From the NCBI GenBank assembly GCA_965230605.1, contig CBDDLD010000004.1:2914001-2978000 (forward strand): a stretch of 64,000 bases of DNA, written 5' to 3'. Source of the DNA: CBDDLD01 sp965230605 (GTDB lineage: Bacteria; Bacteroidota; Bacteroidia; Flavobacteriales; Flavobacteriaceae). Below are positions 1 to 9,783 of the stretch, piece by piece; positions within the stretch are counted from its first letter, which is position 1, and the number at the start of each line of letters is the position of its first letter. The position numbers and the translations under genes were made by a program. The notes beneath the pieces were generated by a model. It was not told the DNA's origin and did not search any database. It was given only the letters and a program-made list of their open reading frames with translations.

Positions 1-1215
1 ACCTAAAATAATTCCTGTTAAACCTCCAGTGATAAAGGTCGATACTAATCCAATAGAGAATAGCATCGCGGGGTTCATCTGTAGGTTACCCTTCCAGAGT
101 GTGGTGATATAGTTAAATGCTTTTACTGCTGAAGGTATTGCAATTAATAATGTTGTAAATGTAAATACCGAACCTAGGAATGGATTCATCCCTGAGATAA
201 ACATGTGGTGTCCCCATACAATTGTTGAAAGGAATGCAATTGCTAATATCGAAGCCACCATGGCACGATAACCAAATATAGGTTTACGCGAGTTAGTCGC
301 AATAATTTCTGAGGTAATTCCTAATGCTGGTAATAATACGATATATACTTCAGGGTGTCCTAAGAACCAGAATAAGTGCTCGAACAGTACTGGTGATCCA
401 CCTTGATAGTGTAGTACTTCACCTTGAATAAATATATCAGATAAGAAGAAGGATGTTCCAAAACTTCTATCCATGATTAATAATAACGCCGCAGATAATA
501 ATACCGGGAATGAAATCACACCAATAACTGCAGTTACAAAGAATGCCCAGATTGTCAATGGTAATCTTGTCATTGACATCCCTTTAGTTCTTAGGTTTAA
601 TACAGTTACAATATAATTAAGTGATCCTAGTAATGATGATGCAATAAATATAGCCATGGAGACTAGCCAAAGCGTCATCCCTGCTCCAGAACCTCCTTGC
701 GCCATAGGCAGTGCAGATAGAGGTGGATAGATTGTCCATCCGGCAGCTGCCGGACCTGCTTCTACAAATAGTGAAATTACCATAACTACACTAGACACGA
801 AGAATAGCCAGTAAGAAATCATGTTAAGGAATCCTGACGCCATATCGCGTGCACCAATCTGTAACGGGATTAAGAGGTTACTAAACGTACCACTAAGACC
901 TGCGGTTAATACAAAGAATACCATGATGGTACCATGTATTGTTACTAAGGCTAGATAAATATCTGCATCCATAACACCGTCTGGTGCCCATTTTCCTAAT
1001 AGAGCTTCAAAAAGCACATTAGGCTTTTCTGGCCATGCAATTTGCATACGGAACATTAATGACATAAGCACTCCTATAATACCCATTATAGTACCTGTGA
1101 TAAGGTATTGCTTAGCAATCATTTTATGATCCTGACTAAAGATGTATTTGGTCACAAAGGTTTCTTTGTGGTGGTGATGTTCGTCGTGAGCGTGTGTTTC
1201 TGCTGTTGCTGACAT
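1..1215 (-). CDS. coxA: Cytochrome c oxidase subunit I (aa3-type), 3' end beyond the window
   Basis: Catalytic subunit of the haem-copper oxidase that reduces O2 and pumps protons. About 405 N-terminal residues are visible; the C-terminus lies off the left edge. Recognisable motifs are IHGTIMV (low-spin haem histidine region), GHPEVYIVLLPALG (CuB His and cross-linked Tyr) and WGHHMFISGM (two further CuB histidines). The hydrophobic pattern fits the 12-helix family. The start is the ATG at 1215, followed by a His-rich stretch (residues 8-16 carry six His). It is the last visible gene of the act-cox operon, 35 bases after coxB. The family call is certain; the aa3 type follows from the proton-channel class and the ACIII linkage known in Flavobacterium. 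Confidence 0.97.
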   Translation of the reverse strand, partial: MSATAETHAHDEHHHHKETFVTKYIFSQDHKMIAKQYLITGTIMGIIGVLMSLMFRMQIAWPEKPNVLFEALLGKWAPDGVMDADIYLALVTIHGTIMVFFVLTAGLSGTFSNLLIPLQIGARDMASGFLNMISYWLFFVSSVVMVISLFVEAGPAAAGWTIYPPLSALPMAQGGSGAGMTLWLVSMAIFIASSLLGSLNYIVTVLNLRTKGMSMTRLPLTIWAFFVTAVIGVISFPVLLSAALLLIMDRSFGTSFFLSDIFIQGEVLHYQGGSPVLFEHLFWFLGHPEVYIVLLPALGITSEIIATNSRKPIFGYRAMVASILAIAFLSTIVWGHHMFISGMNPFLGSVFTFTTLLIAIPSAVKAFNYITTLWKGNLQMNPAMLFSIGLVSTFITGGLTGIILG

Positions 1216-1250
1216 AATATCTCTTTATCTTTTTCTTTAATACAATTTGC

Positions 1251-2309
1251 TTAGTTTAATGATTTTGCAAACACTGTTTGCTCTTTCATCCAAGCGTCAA
1301 ATTCTTCTTGAGTTTCTACAATAATTTTCATTTGCATGTTGTAGTGCGACTTTCCACAAATCTTGTTACATAGCAATAAATAATCAAACTCATATACTAA
1401 GTCTTGTCCAGCTTCTTCAATTTCTTGACGTCTTTCACGTCTAAGTTCGTTGATGTTCTGAACTTTTTCAATAATATCCGGATTCTCACGCATATCAGCC
1501 GTTGTAACTGTAGGCGTAAATGCAAATTGTGTTACCATCCCTGGCACACAGTTCATTTGTGCTCTAAAGTGTGGCATGTAAGCCGAGTGTAATACGTCTT
1601 GAGAACGCATCTTGAATAGTACAGGGCGACCTACAGGTAAATGTAATTCTGTTACAATAACATCGTCTTGAGCATTAGGATCTGCCTCGTCTAAACCTAA
1701 GATATTAGCTCTGTCTAAGTCTATTAATCTTACATTGGCTTTTCCTAATGTATTATCATCGCCCCCATATCGTGCTTTCCAGTTGAATTGTTGTGCATAA
1801 AGCTCTATAACTAAAGGATCATCTTCAGTATCTATGCTCATGATATTATTCCATGTAAATAATCCATAGATAATAAGTCCGGCTAAAACAATAACAGGAA
1901 TGATAGTCCATACAGCTTCTAATAAATTATTGTCTGCATAGAATAAGGCTTTACGCCCTTTTTCTCCTCTATACTTATAAGCAAAATAGTGTAATAAAAA
2001 TTGAGTTACGGTTTGTACTATGAAAATGATAACCATTGATATAATCATCAGGTTATCTAATTCTGGACCGTGAGCGGAGGCTGAATTGGAAACTAGTGGT
2101 TGGTCTCCCCAATAAACAAAGCTTATGATGGTGATAGCATAAATAAAGATCAGGAATCCGATCATTAAATACCCATTAATTCTGTTATCCTTATCGTCTG
2201 CAACTTGCGTATTAGACGCACCAACCTGAGCCAAATCGAAGATCTTAACCATCTGCCAAATCGCTACGGCTACAAAGACTACTATTAATATTGTTAACAA
2301 AGTTGTCAT
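1251..2309 (-). CDS. coxB: Cytochrome c oxidase subunit II
   Basis: Carries the binuclear CuA centre that takes electrons from ACIII or cytochrome c. The ligand set is visible: the His in DVLHSAY and, near the C-terminus, C314-x3-C318-x3-H322-x2-M325 (CNKICGKSHYNM). The residue usually Glu between the two cysteines is Lys here. The protein is 352 aa with four predicted membrane helices: two N-terminal ones (about residues 3-23 and 44-68) precede the usual pair, an extension seen in Bacteroidota subunit II. The cupredoxin domain follows on the periplasmic side. It sits 22 bases after actF and 35 bases before coxA, so it is probably co-transcribed with the ACIII genes. Confidence 0.97.
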   Translation of the reverse strand: MTTLLTILIVVFVAVAIWQMVKIFDLAQVGASNTQVADDKDNRINGYLMIGFLIFIYAITIISFVYWGDQPLVSNSASAHGPELDNLMIISMVIIFIVQTVTQFLLHYFAYKYRGEKGRKALFYADNNLLEAVWTIIPVIVLAGLIIYGLFTWNNIMSIDTEDDPLVIELYAQQFNWKARYGGDDNTLGKANVRLIDLDRANILGLDEADPNAQDDVIVTELHLPVGRPVLFKMRSQDVLHSAYMPHFRAQMNCVPGMVTQFAFTPTVTTADMRENPDIIEKVQNINELRRERRQEIEEAGQDLVYEFDYLLLCNKICGKSHYNMQMKIIVETQEEFDAWMKEQTVFAKSLN

Positions 2310-2331
2310 TATCGTTTCTATTCTATTTTAA

Positions 2332-3753
2332 TTAATAATGGAATTGTTCACTCTCTTTAACAAACGGATTACCTTTTGCTAATAACGGATGTTTACTTAA
2401 AGCTGTAAAGACAATAAATAAGAACAATCCAGCAAATAAACATATAGCACCTATCTCAGGAACTCCTATATACCATCTGTCTACTACTGTTGCAGGCATA
2501 ATCATGTTGAATACATCTAGATAATGTCCACAAAGTATCACGATTCCTGTCATCGTAACAAACCATGGTATACGCTTATAATCACTATTCATTAGTAATA
2601 ATAATGGGAATATAAAGTTCATGGCCACCATGCCAAAGAATGGTAATTTGTATTCTTGAATCCTTGTGATGAAGTAAGTTACCTCTTCTGGAATATTAGC
2701 ATACCATATTAACATGAATTGTGAGAACCATAAATAGGTCCAGAAAATGCTAATCGCAAACATAAATTTAGCAAGGTCATGAATGTGACTATCATTAACA
2801 AATTCTAAAAGACCTTTAGATTTAAGGTGCATCGTAATCATTGCTATAACTGTGATACCACTTACAAACATACTGGCAAATACATACCAACCAAATAATG
2901 TAGAGAACCAGTGAGGATCTACACTCATAATCCAATCCCAAGACATCATAGATTCTGTATAAATATAGAATACTAAGAATGCTGCAGAAATTCTAAAATT
3001 CTTCTTGAAGTTTCTATTGTCGTTAGCACTGTCCTGTGCGATAGAGAATTTTCTAGAAAAGTATCTGTATAGAGACCACCCACCTAAGAAGATTATACCT
3101 CTAATAAGGAAACCTGTTTTGTTTAGCCATCCTGATTTCCCAGCAACAAGTTTATCGAAATGATCACTGTTTGGATCTACCATATCCGGATTCATCCATA
3201 CGAAAATATGATCTCCAGAAAAATATGCTATAAGTAATACCAGAATTCCACCAGGTAATACATAAGCAGTAATCCCTTCCATCACTCTAAATAATACCGG
3301 TGACCATCCTGCTTGTGAGGCATACTGCACCGCATAAAATGCTAAGGCTCCTAAAGCAATCATAAAGAAAAAGAATGCCGCCACATATAATGCCGCATAA
3401 GGTCTGTTATGAATTTGATGTAATACATGCTCAGCATGATCAGCACCATGATGCGCATCATCACCTCCGTGAGATGCTTGAGCGTGGTCATCAGAATGTT
3501 CTTCAGTTTTATCATGCGAATCATCGGCATGTTCTTCACCGTGATGAGCATCCTCATTCCCATGAGATGCCTCTTCTGAATGGGCATCACCGTGACCCCC
3601 ATGATGTGCTGCTGCTTCTTTAGCAAGAAGTGCTTCTACATCCTCAACAGTCTCATATTTATGAGAGTCCATGAATCCGTAAGCTACACCCAAGATTCCT
3701 ATGACCACTAAGATGATCGAAAATATTTTTAATCTGTTTGAAACGGTATACAT
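2332..3753 (-). CDS. actF: Alternative complex III subunit ActF (quinol:cytochrome c oxidoreductase, NrfD-like membrane subunit)
   Basis: Multi-helix integral membrane subunit of ACIII, paralogous to ActC. The 473 aa hold an N-terminal helix (about 10-27), a periplasmic His/Asp/Glu-rich loop with 18 His between residues 50 and 115, and then about nine further helices. It is the sixth act gene, after actE and before coxB, the order known for Flavobacterium johnsoniae ACIII. The His-rich loop is the odd feature; the rest is ordinary for the family. No quinone-site residues were assigned from sequence alone. The ATG at 3753 lies directly before the hydrophobic signal-anchor helix. Confidence 0.93.
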   Translation of the reverse strand: MYTVSNRLKIFSIILVVIGILGVAYGFMDSHKYETVEDVEALLAKEAAAHHGGHGDAHSEEASHGNEDAHHGEEHADDSHDKTEEHSDDHAQASHGGDDAHHGADHAEHVLHQIHNRPYAALYVAAFFFFMIALGALAFYAVQYASQAGWSPVLFRVMEGITAYVLPGGILVLLIAYFSGDHIFVWMNPDMVDPNSDHFDKLVAGKSGWLNKTGFLIRGIIFLGGWSLYRYFSRKFSIAQDSANDNRNFKKNFRISAAFLVFYIYTESMMSWDWIMSVDPHWFSTLFGWYVFASMFVSGITVIAMITMHLKSKGLLEFVNDSHIHDLAKFMFAISIFWTYLWFSQFMLIWYANIPEEVTYFITRIQEYKLPFFGMVAMNFIFPLLLLMNSDYKRIPWFVTMTGIVILCGHYLDVFNMIMPATVVDRWYIGVPEIGAICLFAGLFLFIVFTALSKHPLLAKGNPFVKESEQFHY

Positions 3754-3777
3754 ATCTCTATATAATCTTTATCTATC

Positions 3778-4335
3778 TTATTTTTCTAAATCGGCTTTTA
3801 GTTTTTCTACATAAGCCACAACTTGCCAACGTTCTTCGTCATTAAGCTGGTTAGCGTAAGAACCCATTGTGTTCCTACCGTAAAAAATGACATGGTAGAT
3901 GCTTCCTGTTGTTATCGCTCTTCCTGCATCTGCATAACTAGGCACTCCTAATATTTTTTCGCGCTTGGCTAAATTACCTTGCCCATCGCCTTTATTACCA
4001 TGGCAAATACCACAATAAATGTCATATAATTCTTTTCCTCTTGCCATATCTACTTGTGTAGAGTCTAGAGGGCTTGTTAAAGACGCTTTTGCTGCTTCAT
4101 AGCCTTCTGTAGTATCTTCAAAATCATACAGAGCATACCCTCTTGGGATGGTTCCTTCAACAGGTAATTGTGCTTCAACACCTCCGTGAAAAGCATCAGA
4201 TTCTTGATACGCCTCATAACCTACAGGCTCATACATGTTGGGCATGTATTGGTAGTTTGGTCTAGAGTCTTTTTTACAAGACACTATGCTAACTAACATC
4301 ACAAGAGCTAAAGTATATTTTAATGTAGTCTTCAT
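3778..4335 (-). CDS. actE: Alternative complex III subunit ActE, monohaem cytochrome c lipoprotein
   Basis: Single-haem c-type cytochrome subunit of ACIII. From the ATG at 4335 the protein is 185 aa and begins with a lipoprotein signal ending in VSIVSC (acylated Cys20). An upstream ATG at 4362 would overlap actD by 26 bases and add nine polar residues before the signal, so I prefer 4335, one base after the actD stop codon. The haem site is CGICHG in the second half. A Met in the following NTMGSY segment is the likely distal ligand. The domain resembles cytochrome c class I. Its place between actD and actF supports the assignment. Confidence 0.93.
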   Translation of the reverse strand: MKTTLKYTLALVMLVSIVSCKKDSRPNYQYMPNMYEPVGYEAYQESDAFHGGVEAQLPVEGTIPRGYALYDFEDTTEGYEAAKASLTSPLDSTQVDMARGKELYDIYCGICHGNKGDGQGNLAKREKILGVPSYADAGRAITTGSIYHVIFYGRNTMGSYANQLNDEERWQVVAYVEKLKADLEK

Positions 4336-4336
4336 A

Positions 4337-4879
4337 TTAATGTGCATCTTCGTCTTTATCAATTATATTAATTTCTACAGCACCAGTTTCTTTTAATAAA
4401 TTGGTTAAGGCTTGTTCATTATCATGAATTGCTATTTCCATTAAGAAATGGTCATCCGTAGTTCTTGGATCTGGGTTTTCAGCTTTTTTAAATGGCCACA
4501 TTCTACTTCTTAAATAGAATGTAATTACCATAAGGTGGGCTGCGAAAAATACAGTAAGCTCAAACATAATTGGTACAAAAGCCGGCATATTTTCTAGGTA
4601 GCTGAAACTTGGCTTACCTCCAATATCTTGTGGCCAATCTTTGATCATAATGTAGTTCATCATTACGATTGCTACTGTTAACCCAACACAACCATACATA
4701 AATGATGTTATGGCAATTCGTGTAGGTGCTAATCCCATAGCCTTGTCTAGCCCATGAACAGGGAAAGGCGTATATATTTCTTCTATGTGATGTTTCTCTG
4801 CCTTAACTTTCTTAACCGCAGACATTAATACATCATCATCTGTGTATATAGCATGTATTACTTTAGAAGCTGCTTCCAT
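4337..4879 (-). CDS. actD: Alternative complex III subunit ActD (DUF3341)
   Basis: Small membrane subunit of ACIII, 180 aa. The N-terminal cytoplasmic part (about 1-55) contains the family-typical PFPVHGLDKAMGL segment. Two membrane helices follow (about 58-80 and 101-122), then a polar C-terminal tail with conserved DDHFL. It helps hold the membrane module together in the known complex and has no cofactor. It lies eight bases after actC, and its stop is one base before the actE start, so translational coupling is likely. Confidence 0.93.
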   Translation of the reverse strand: MEAASKVIHAIYTDDDVLMSAVKKVKAEKHHIEEIYTPFPVHGLDKAMGLAPTRIAITSFMYGCVGLTVAIVMMNYIMIKDWPQDIGGKPSFSYLENMPAFVPIMFELTVFFAAHLMVITFYLRSRMWPFKKAENPDPRTTDDHFLMEIAIHDNEQALTNLLKETGAVEINIIDKDEDAH

Positions 4880-4887
4880 AGACTATA

Positions 4888-6630
4888 TTAGTTTAATAAG
4901 TTTTTTGCTTGACCTGACCAATCATCACGCTCCGCTCTTCCTGGGAACGACCCTGTAATTGAATCTAGCAAATCATATTCTTTTTTAGTCATCTTACTTA
5001 CTTGTAAGAATGAATAGATTCCTATACTGTTAAGTACTTCTTCCATTTTAGGACCTATTCCGTTTATTCTCTTAAGGTCATCTGGTGTTTGAGTTTCCGA
5101 ATCAAATGTTCCGATGCCTTCAAATAGACTATTTATTTTTTCTGAATTATCAGTATCACCTGAAGAAGTAGTTTCAGGTACAGATGCAGTTACTGTAACT
5201 TCACCTGAAGACGTTCTTTCATCAGCTCCGGTTCCTACTAAACTTGCCCCAGATTCTCTTAAACGCTTGTAACGTTCTCCTGAAGATTTTAATATTGTTT
5301 TCACCTCTGCTTGTGCAATCACCGGGAATGTTCTAGAGTATAATAGGAATAGTACGAAGAAGAATCCTATGGTACCTATGAATATTCCAATGTCAATAAA
5401 TGTTGGTGAGAACATGGTCCATGCAGATGGTAAGTAATCTCTGTGTAATGATGTTACAATAATTACAAAACGCTCAAACCACATTCCGATGTTTACTACT
5501 ATGGATATGAAGAATGAGAACATGATACTTGTTCTTAACTTCTTGAACCACATAAATTGTGGTGAGAATACATTACAACTCATCATTGCCCAATAAGCCC
5601 ACCAGTAAGGTCCGGTTGCTCTGTTTAAGAATGCATATTGTTCATATTCTACTCCAGAATACCATGCGATGAACAGCTCTGTGATATAAGCCACACCTAC
5701 GATTGAACCCGTAATCATAATAACGATATTCATAAGTTCAATGTGCTGTACTGTTATGTAGTCTTCAAGATTACATACTTTACGCATAATAATTAATAAG
5801 GTATTTACCATGGCAAATCCAGAGAAGATCGCACCAGCAACGAAATAAGGTGGGAAAATCGTAGTATGCCATCCCGGAATTATCGATGTTGCGAAGTCAA
5901 AGGATACAATGGTATGTACAGAAAGTACAAGTGGTGTTGCTAAACCGGCAAGTACTAATGATACTTCTTCAAAACGCTGCCAATCTTTAGCTCTTCCAGA
6001 CCACCCGAAACTCAATAACGAATATATCTTTTTCTGGAAAGGCTTAACAGCTCTATCTCTGATCATTGCGAAATCCGGTAATAAACCTGTCCACCAGAAT
6101 ACTAAGGATACAGACAGATACGTAGAGATCGCAAATACGTCCCATAATAATGGTGAGTTAAAGTTCACCCATAATGACCCAAATTGGTTTGGAATTGGTA
6201 ATACCCAATATGCTAACCATGGACGACCCATGTGAATGATTGGGAATAACCCGGCTTGAATTACCGAGAAGATCGTCATCGCTTCAGCAGAACGGTTAAT
6301 TGCCATTCTCCATTTTTGACGGAAGAGTAAAAGTACCGCAGAGATTAGTGTTCCTGCGTGACCAATACCAACCCACCAAACGAAGTTCGTAATATCCCAA
6401 GCCCAGTTAACAGTTTTATTAAGACCCCAAGATCCAATACCTGTTGAAATAGTATAAATGATACAACCTATTCCCCAAAGAAAAGCTACTAAAGAGATGC
6501 TAAACACAATCCACCATGCTCTGTTGGCCTTACCTTCTACTGGTTTGGCAACATCTACAGTAACATCATGATAGGATTTTTCTCCGGTTACTAAAGGTCT
6601 TCTAATAGGTGCTTCGTAATGAGACGCCAT
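4888..6630 (-). CDS. actC: Alternative complex III subunit ActC (NrfD/PsrC-like) with fused C-terminal helix-hairpin-helix domain
   Basis: Ten-helix NrfD/PsrC-type subunit that carries the quinol site next to ActB. Residues 1-462 cover the whole family core, ending just after the last helix at VLFLLYSRTFPVIAQAEVK. A further 118 residues follow: a Ser/Thr/Glu-rich linker (about 463-516) and a compact domain (517-580) with RINGIGPKMEEVLNSIGIYS, a helix-hairpin-helix signature like that of COG3743-type domains. In the topology expected for NrfD proteins I cannot say for certain on which side of the membrane the tail lies. The gene is 29 bases after actB. The core call is firm; the function of the fused domain is unknown. 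Confidence 0.94.
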   Translation of the reverse strand: MASHYEAPIRRPLVTGEKSYHDVTVDVAKPVEGKANRAWWIVFSISLVAFLWGIGCIIYTISTGIGSWGLNKTVNWAWDITNFVWWVGIGHAGTLISAVLLLFRQKWRMAINRSAEAMTIFSVIQAGLFPIIHMGRPWLAYWVLPIPNQFGSLWVNFNSPLLWDVFAISTYLSVSLVFWWTGLLPDFAMIRDRAVKPFQKKIYSLLSFGWSGRAKDWQRFEEVSLVLAGLATPLVLSVHTIVSFDFATSIIPGWHTTIFPPYFVAGAIFSGFAMVNTLLIIMRKVCNLEDYITVQHIELMNIVIMITGSIVGVAYITELFIAWYSGVEYEQYAFLNRATGPYWWAYWAMMSCNVFSPQFMWFKKLRTSIMFSFFISIVVNIGMWFERFVIIVTSLHRDYLPSAWTMFSPTFIDIGIFIGTIGFFFVLFLLYSRTFPVIAQAEVKTILKSSGERYKRLRESGASLVGTGADERTSSGEVTVTASVPETTSSGDTDNSEKINSLFEGIGTFDSETQTPDDLKRINGIGPKMEEVLNSIGIYSFLQVSKMTKKEYDLLDSITGSFPGRAERDDWSGQAKNLLN

Positions 6631-6659
6631 AATTATATTATTGATTCTTTAATTAAAAT

Positions 6660-9600
6660 TTATGCTTCTGACGTATTTCTCACTTTTGTTTGATAGAACA
6701 CGTTTGGTTTTGTGCCAACATGTTCTAATAAGTGATACATACGATCGTCTTCTTTTAGTTTAGAGATTTTACTCTCTTTATCGTTCACATCTCCAAATAC
6801 CATAGCACCGCTACCACAAGCTGCAGAACATGCTGTTTGGAATTCACCGTCCTTAATCTCTCTTCCATCACGCTTAGCGTCTAGGATTGTTTTCTGTGTC
6901 TTTTGGATACAGAATGAACATTTCTCCATCACTCCACGTGAACGTACTGTCACATCCGGGTTTAATACCATACGTCCTAAATCATCATTCATGTAATAAT
7001 CGAACTCATCATTCTGGCTGTATAAGAACCAGTTGAAACGACGTACTTTATATGGACAGTTGTTAGCACAGTAACGTGTACCTACACAACGGTTATATGC
7101 CATATGGTTTTGACCTTGACGACCATGTGATGTAGCCGCTACCGGACATACTGTTTCACAAGGGGCATGGTTACAGTGCTGACACATTACAGGTTGGAAC
7201 GCTACCTGAGGATTCTCAGCAGGGCTTTCCATTTCTCCAAATTCACTCAATGAACTTGATAATCCTGAAATATTATCTTTTTTCTCATTATCACCTTCGA
7301 AAGTATCTTGAGAAGAGTAATATCTATCGATACGTAACCAGTGCATATCTCTACTACGACGCATCTCTGTCTTACCTACTACAGGAACATTGTTCTCTGC
7401 ATGACAAGCAATCACACAAGCACCACATCCGGTACAGGCATTTAAGTCAATAGATAAGTTGAAGTGATGTCCTATAGAACGATCAAACTCATCCCAAAGG
7501 TCCACTTCCGACACAGGCGTTTCTATATGATTTAATGATACTTCAGGAACTGCATTCCAATAATGCTTATCCTTTGTATTGAATATCTCTAATGATGTTT
7601 CTTTAATGATGTCGCCACGACCCATTAAAGTATTGTGTAATTGTACACAAGCAAACTCATGCTCACCCGGCACCACTTTAATATCTACATTCCCTTGAAC
7701 CGGGTTGAAGTTGTTGTAAAAATGGTAGGCATTCTTACCGGTTTGCATTTCTTCTTTAAGTCCCATTTTGCGACCATATCCTAATGCTAAACCTACAGAA
7801 CCTTTAGCCTGACCTGGTTGAATAATTGCAGGAATTGTTACCGGAATTCCATTAACTGTTAACTCTACTAAGCTACCGTTTAGACCTCCATTAGCCACAT
7901 TCCAATTTTTGATGCCCATAGCATCAGCATCCGCTTTAGATACCGTTAAGTAGTTATCCCAAGATGCTCTTGTAATTGGATCAGGGAATTCTTGTAACCA
8001 TGGGTTGTTGGCTTGCCGTCCATCACCCATACCTACTTTAGTATATAATGTAAGTTCTATGCCTTCATCCTTAGCAGAAGCAGCAAGATCTCTAGCAGCA
8101 TTTCCAGTCGGAGCTTCTAATAACTCATCTACATTAGTTGAATCTTCTTCAATAGTTTCAGCTGTACCAGATGATGCTACAAAAACACCATCATGTAAGG
8201 CTTGATTGAAGGAACTTCCATTTAATATGTCTTGTGTCCATAAGGACTTGATATAATCATTATAAGATTCGCTGTTCGATGTCCACATTAATAATGCATC
8301 TTGAAATTGCATTGTGTCAAATAATGGGCGAATTGCAGGCTGCATTAATCCGAAGTGTCCTGACTTAAATTCTACATCTCCCCAAGATTCTAAGTAGTGA
8401 GGTGCCGCAGCAACATACTGGCATTCTGCTGCAGTTTCATCTTCTTTAAGAGAGAATGTTATTGATAGATCTGTACCTTTAATACCTTCAGCAAAATCAG
8501 CTGCATTTGGTAAGGTGTACATAGGATTTACACCACTCATGATGATGGCACCTATTCTACCAGCCTTCATATCTGCTATTAATTGTGCAACAGCTGCATC
8601 GCTACCTTCTCTGGTTTTGATCACAGTATCTTTATCAAAAGCTTTACTCGATAGCGCTTCGTTGATCTCAAGAACTACCGTTTGAGCATTTACATCTTGA
8701 ATCCCTGATACTACAACACCGTTACTTCCTGCTTTCTTTAACTCATTTGCAGCTTCTCTAACAGCAGCATCAATAGCTTCTGGTAAAGACCCTGAAACTG
8801 CAGCTCCTGTAATATAGCTGTGTAACTTAGCTAGGGCTAAACGTTGTTGGTTTGGCTTTAATGGTACACGCTTATCAGCATTGGCACCCGTTAAAGACAT
8901 ATTAGACTCAAACTGAATATGTTTCGACATTTTACCATGATCCGGGATACGCTTTTCAGCATAAGCCGTATCGAAACCTCCGCCTTGCCAGTCTCCTAAG
9001 AAATCAGCTCCAACAGAAACGATAGTCATGGCTTTAGAGAAGTCATAATTTGCTAAGGCACGTTGTCCGTATTTAGCTTGGAACGCATCTAAAGCAGCAG
9101 ATTCTGATACTGCATCATACACGACATGTCTTACATTACCATAAGCGCCTTCGAAATCTGCAATTAAACTTTTAGTTGATGGACTAGCGTATGTTTGGGT
9201 TAATATCGCTATTTCTTTATCTGATCCTTTAAGATCATTTAATGCTTTTGTTGTTTCACTTCTAAATACATCCCAAGAAATATCTTCTCCTCCTTTTTTA
9301 GGCCCTTTTACTCTAAGGCTATCATATAGGTCTAAAACTGAGGCATTAACTCTAGCATTAGCATGGTTATTTGTTTTTGCTAGTGTATTGTTTTCAATCT
9401 TTATTGGACGTCCTTCTCTGGTCTTTACTAAAACACTTGCAAAGTCATAACCGTTTGCAATTGTTGTTGCGTAGAAATTTGCTACTCCCGGAATGATCTC
9501 TTTAGGCTGTACTACATAAGGGATCGATTTGATGACTGGTCCTTCACAGGCCGCTAATGAAGCTGCAGCTGTACTAAAACCTACATACTTTAGGAAATCA

Positions 9601-9758
9601 CGACGTGTCGTTGAAGAAGATTCTAATTTATCCTTATCGCCTAAGAATTCATCAGTAGGAATCTCTTCTACAAATTCGTTTTGTTGTAGCGTCTCAACAA
9701 TAGAGCTGTTTTCGTTTAGCTCTTCAACACTTTTCCAGTATTTCTTGTTTGATGACAT
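6660..9758 (-). CDS. actB: Alternative complex III subunit ActB (molybdopterin-oxidoreductase-like and iron-sulfur subunit)
   Basis: Large periplasmic subunit that passes electrons from quinol to the ActA haems. In 1032 aa there is a Tat signal (RRDFLKYVG, Arg52-Arg53) with a possible lipobox ending at Cys71, and a large domain related to molybdopterin oxidoreductases that in ACIII is known to lack the cofactor. A ferredoxin-like domain from about residue 775 follows, with cysteine groups CTGCGACVIAC, CQHCNHAPCETVC, CVGTRYCANNC and CSFC...CSAAC, enough for three 4Fe-4S clusters and one 3Fe-4S cluster. It is a fusion of what are separate A and B subunits in the parent enzymes, normal for ActB. 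It lies between actA (25 bases) and actC (29 bases). Confidence 0.96.
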   Translation of the reverse strand: MSSNKKYWKSVEELNENSSIVETLQQNEFVEEIPTDEFLGDKDKLESSSTTRRDFLKYVGFSTAAASLAACEGPVIKSIPYVVQPKEIIPGVANFYATTIANGYDFASVLVKTREGRPIKIENNTLAKTNNHANARVNASVLDLYDSLRVKGPKKGGEDISWDVFRSETTKALNDLKGSDKEIAILTQTYASPSTKSLIADFEGAYGNVRHVVYDAVSESAALDAFQAKYGQRALANYDFSKAMTIVSVGADFLGDWQGGGFDTAYAEKRIPDHGKMSKHIQFESNMSLTGANADKRVPLKPNQQRLALAKLHSYITGAAVSGSLPEAIDAAVREAANELKKAGSNGVVVSGIQDVNAQTVVLEINEALSSKAFDKDTVIKTREGSDAAVAQLIADMKAGRIGAIIMSGVNPMYTLPNAADFAEGIKGTDLSITFSLKEDETAAECQYVAAAPHYLESWGDVEFKSGHFGLMQPAIRPLFDTMQFQDALLMWTSNSESYNDYIKSLWTQDILNGSSFNQALHDGVFVASSGTAETIEEDSTNVDELLEAPTGNAARDLAASAKDEGIELTLYTKVGMGDGRQANNPWLQEFPDPITRASWDNYLTVSKADADAMGIKNWNVANGGLNGSLVELTVNGIPVTIPAIIQPGQAKGSVGLALGYGRKMGLKEEMQTGKNAYHFYNNFNPVQGNVDIKVVPGEHEFACVQLHNTLMGRGDIIKETSLEIFNTKDKHYWNAVPEVSLNHIETPVSEVDLWDEFDRSIGHHFNLSIDLNACTGCGACVIACHAENNVPVVGKTEMRRSRDMHWLRIDRYYSSQDTFEGDNEKKDNISGLSSSLSEFGEMESPAENPQVAFQPVMCQHCNHAPCETVCPVAATSHGRQGQNHMAYNRCVGTRYCANNCPYKVRRFNWFLYSQNDEFDYYMNDDLGRMVLNPDVTVRSRGVMEKCSFCIQKTQKTILDAKRDGREIKDGEFQTACSAACGSGAMVFGDVNDKESKISKLKEDDRMYHLLEHVGTKPNVFYQTKVRNTSEA

Positions 9759-9783
9759 ATGATTGTGAATTACTTCTAATTAA

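Noticed and set aside
3360..3626. Two His- or Met-rich reading frames over the actF His-rich region
   Set aside because: They are frame and strand shadows of the repetitive His/Asp/Glu codons of actF and have no start context or homology.
4336..4362. An earlier actE start overlapping actD
   Set aside because: It would put polar residues before the lipoprotein signal; the ATG at 4335 fits both the signal and the actD stop.
5909..6235. A 108-residue plus-strand frame inside actC
   Set aside because: It has no signal, homology or promoter, and lies wholly within a well-supported gene on the other strand.
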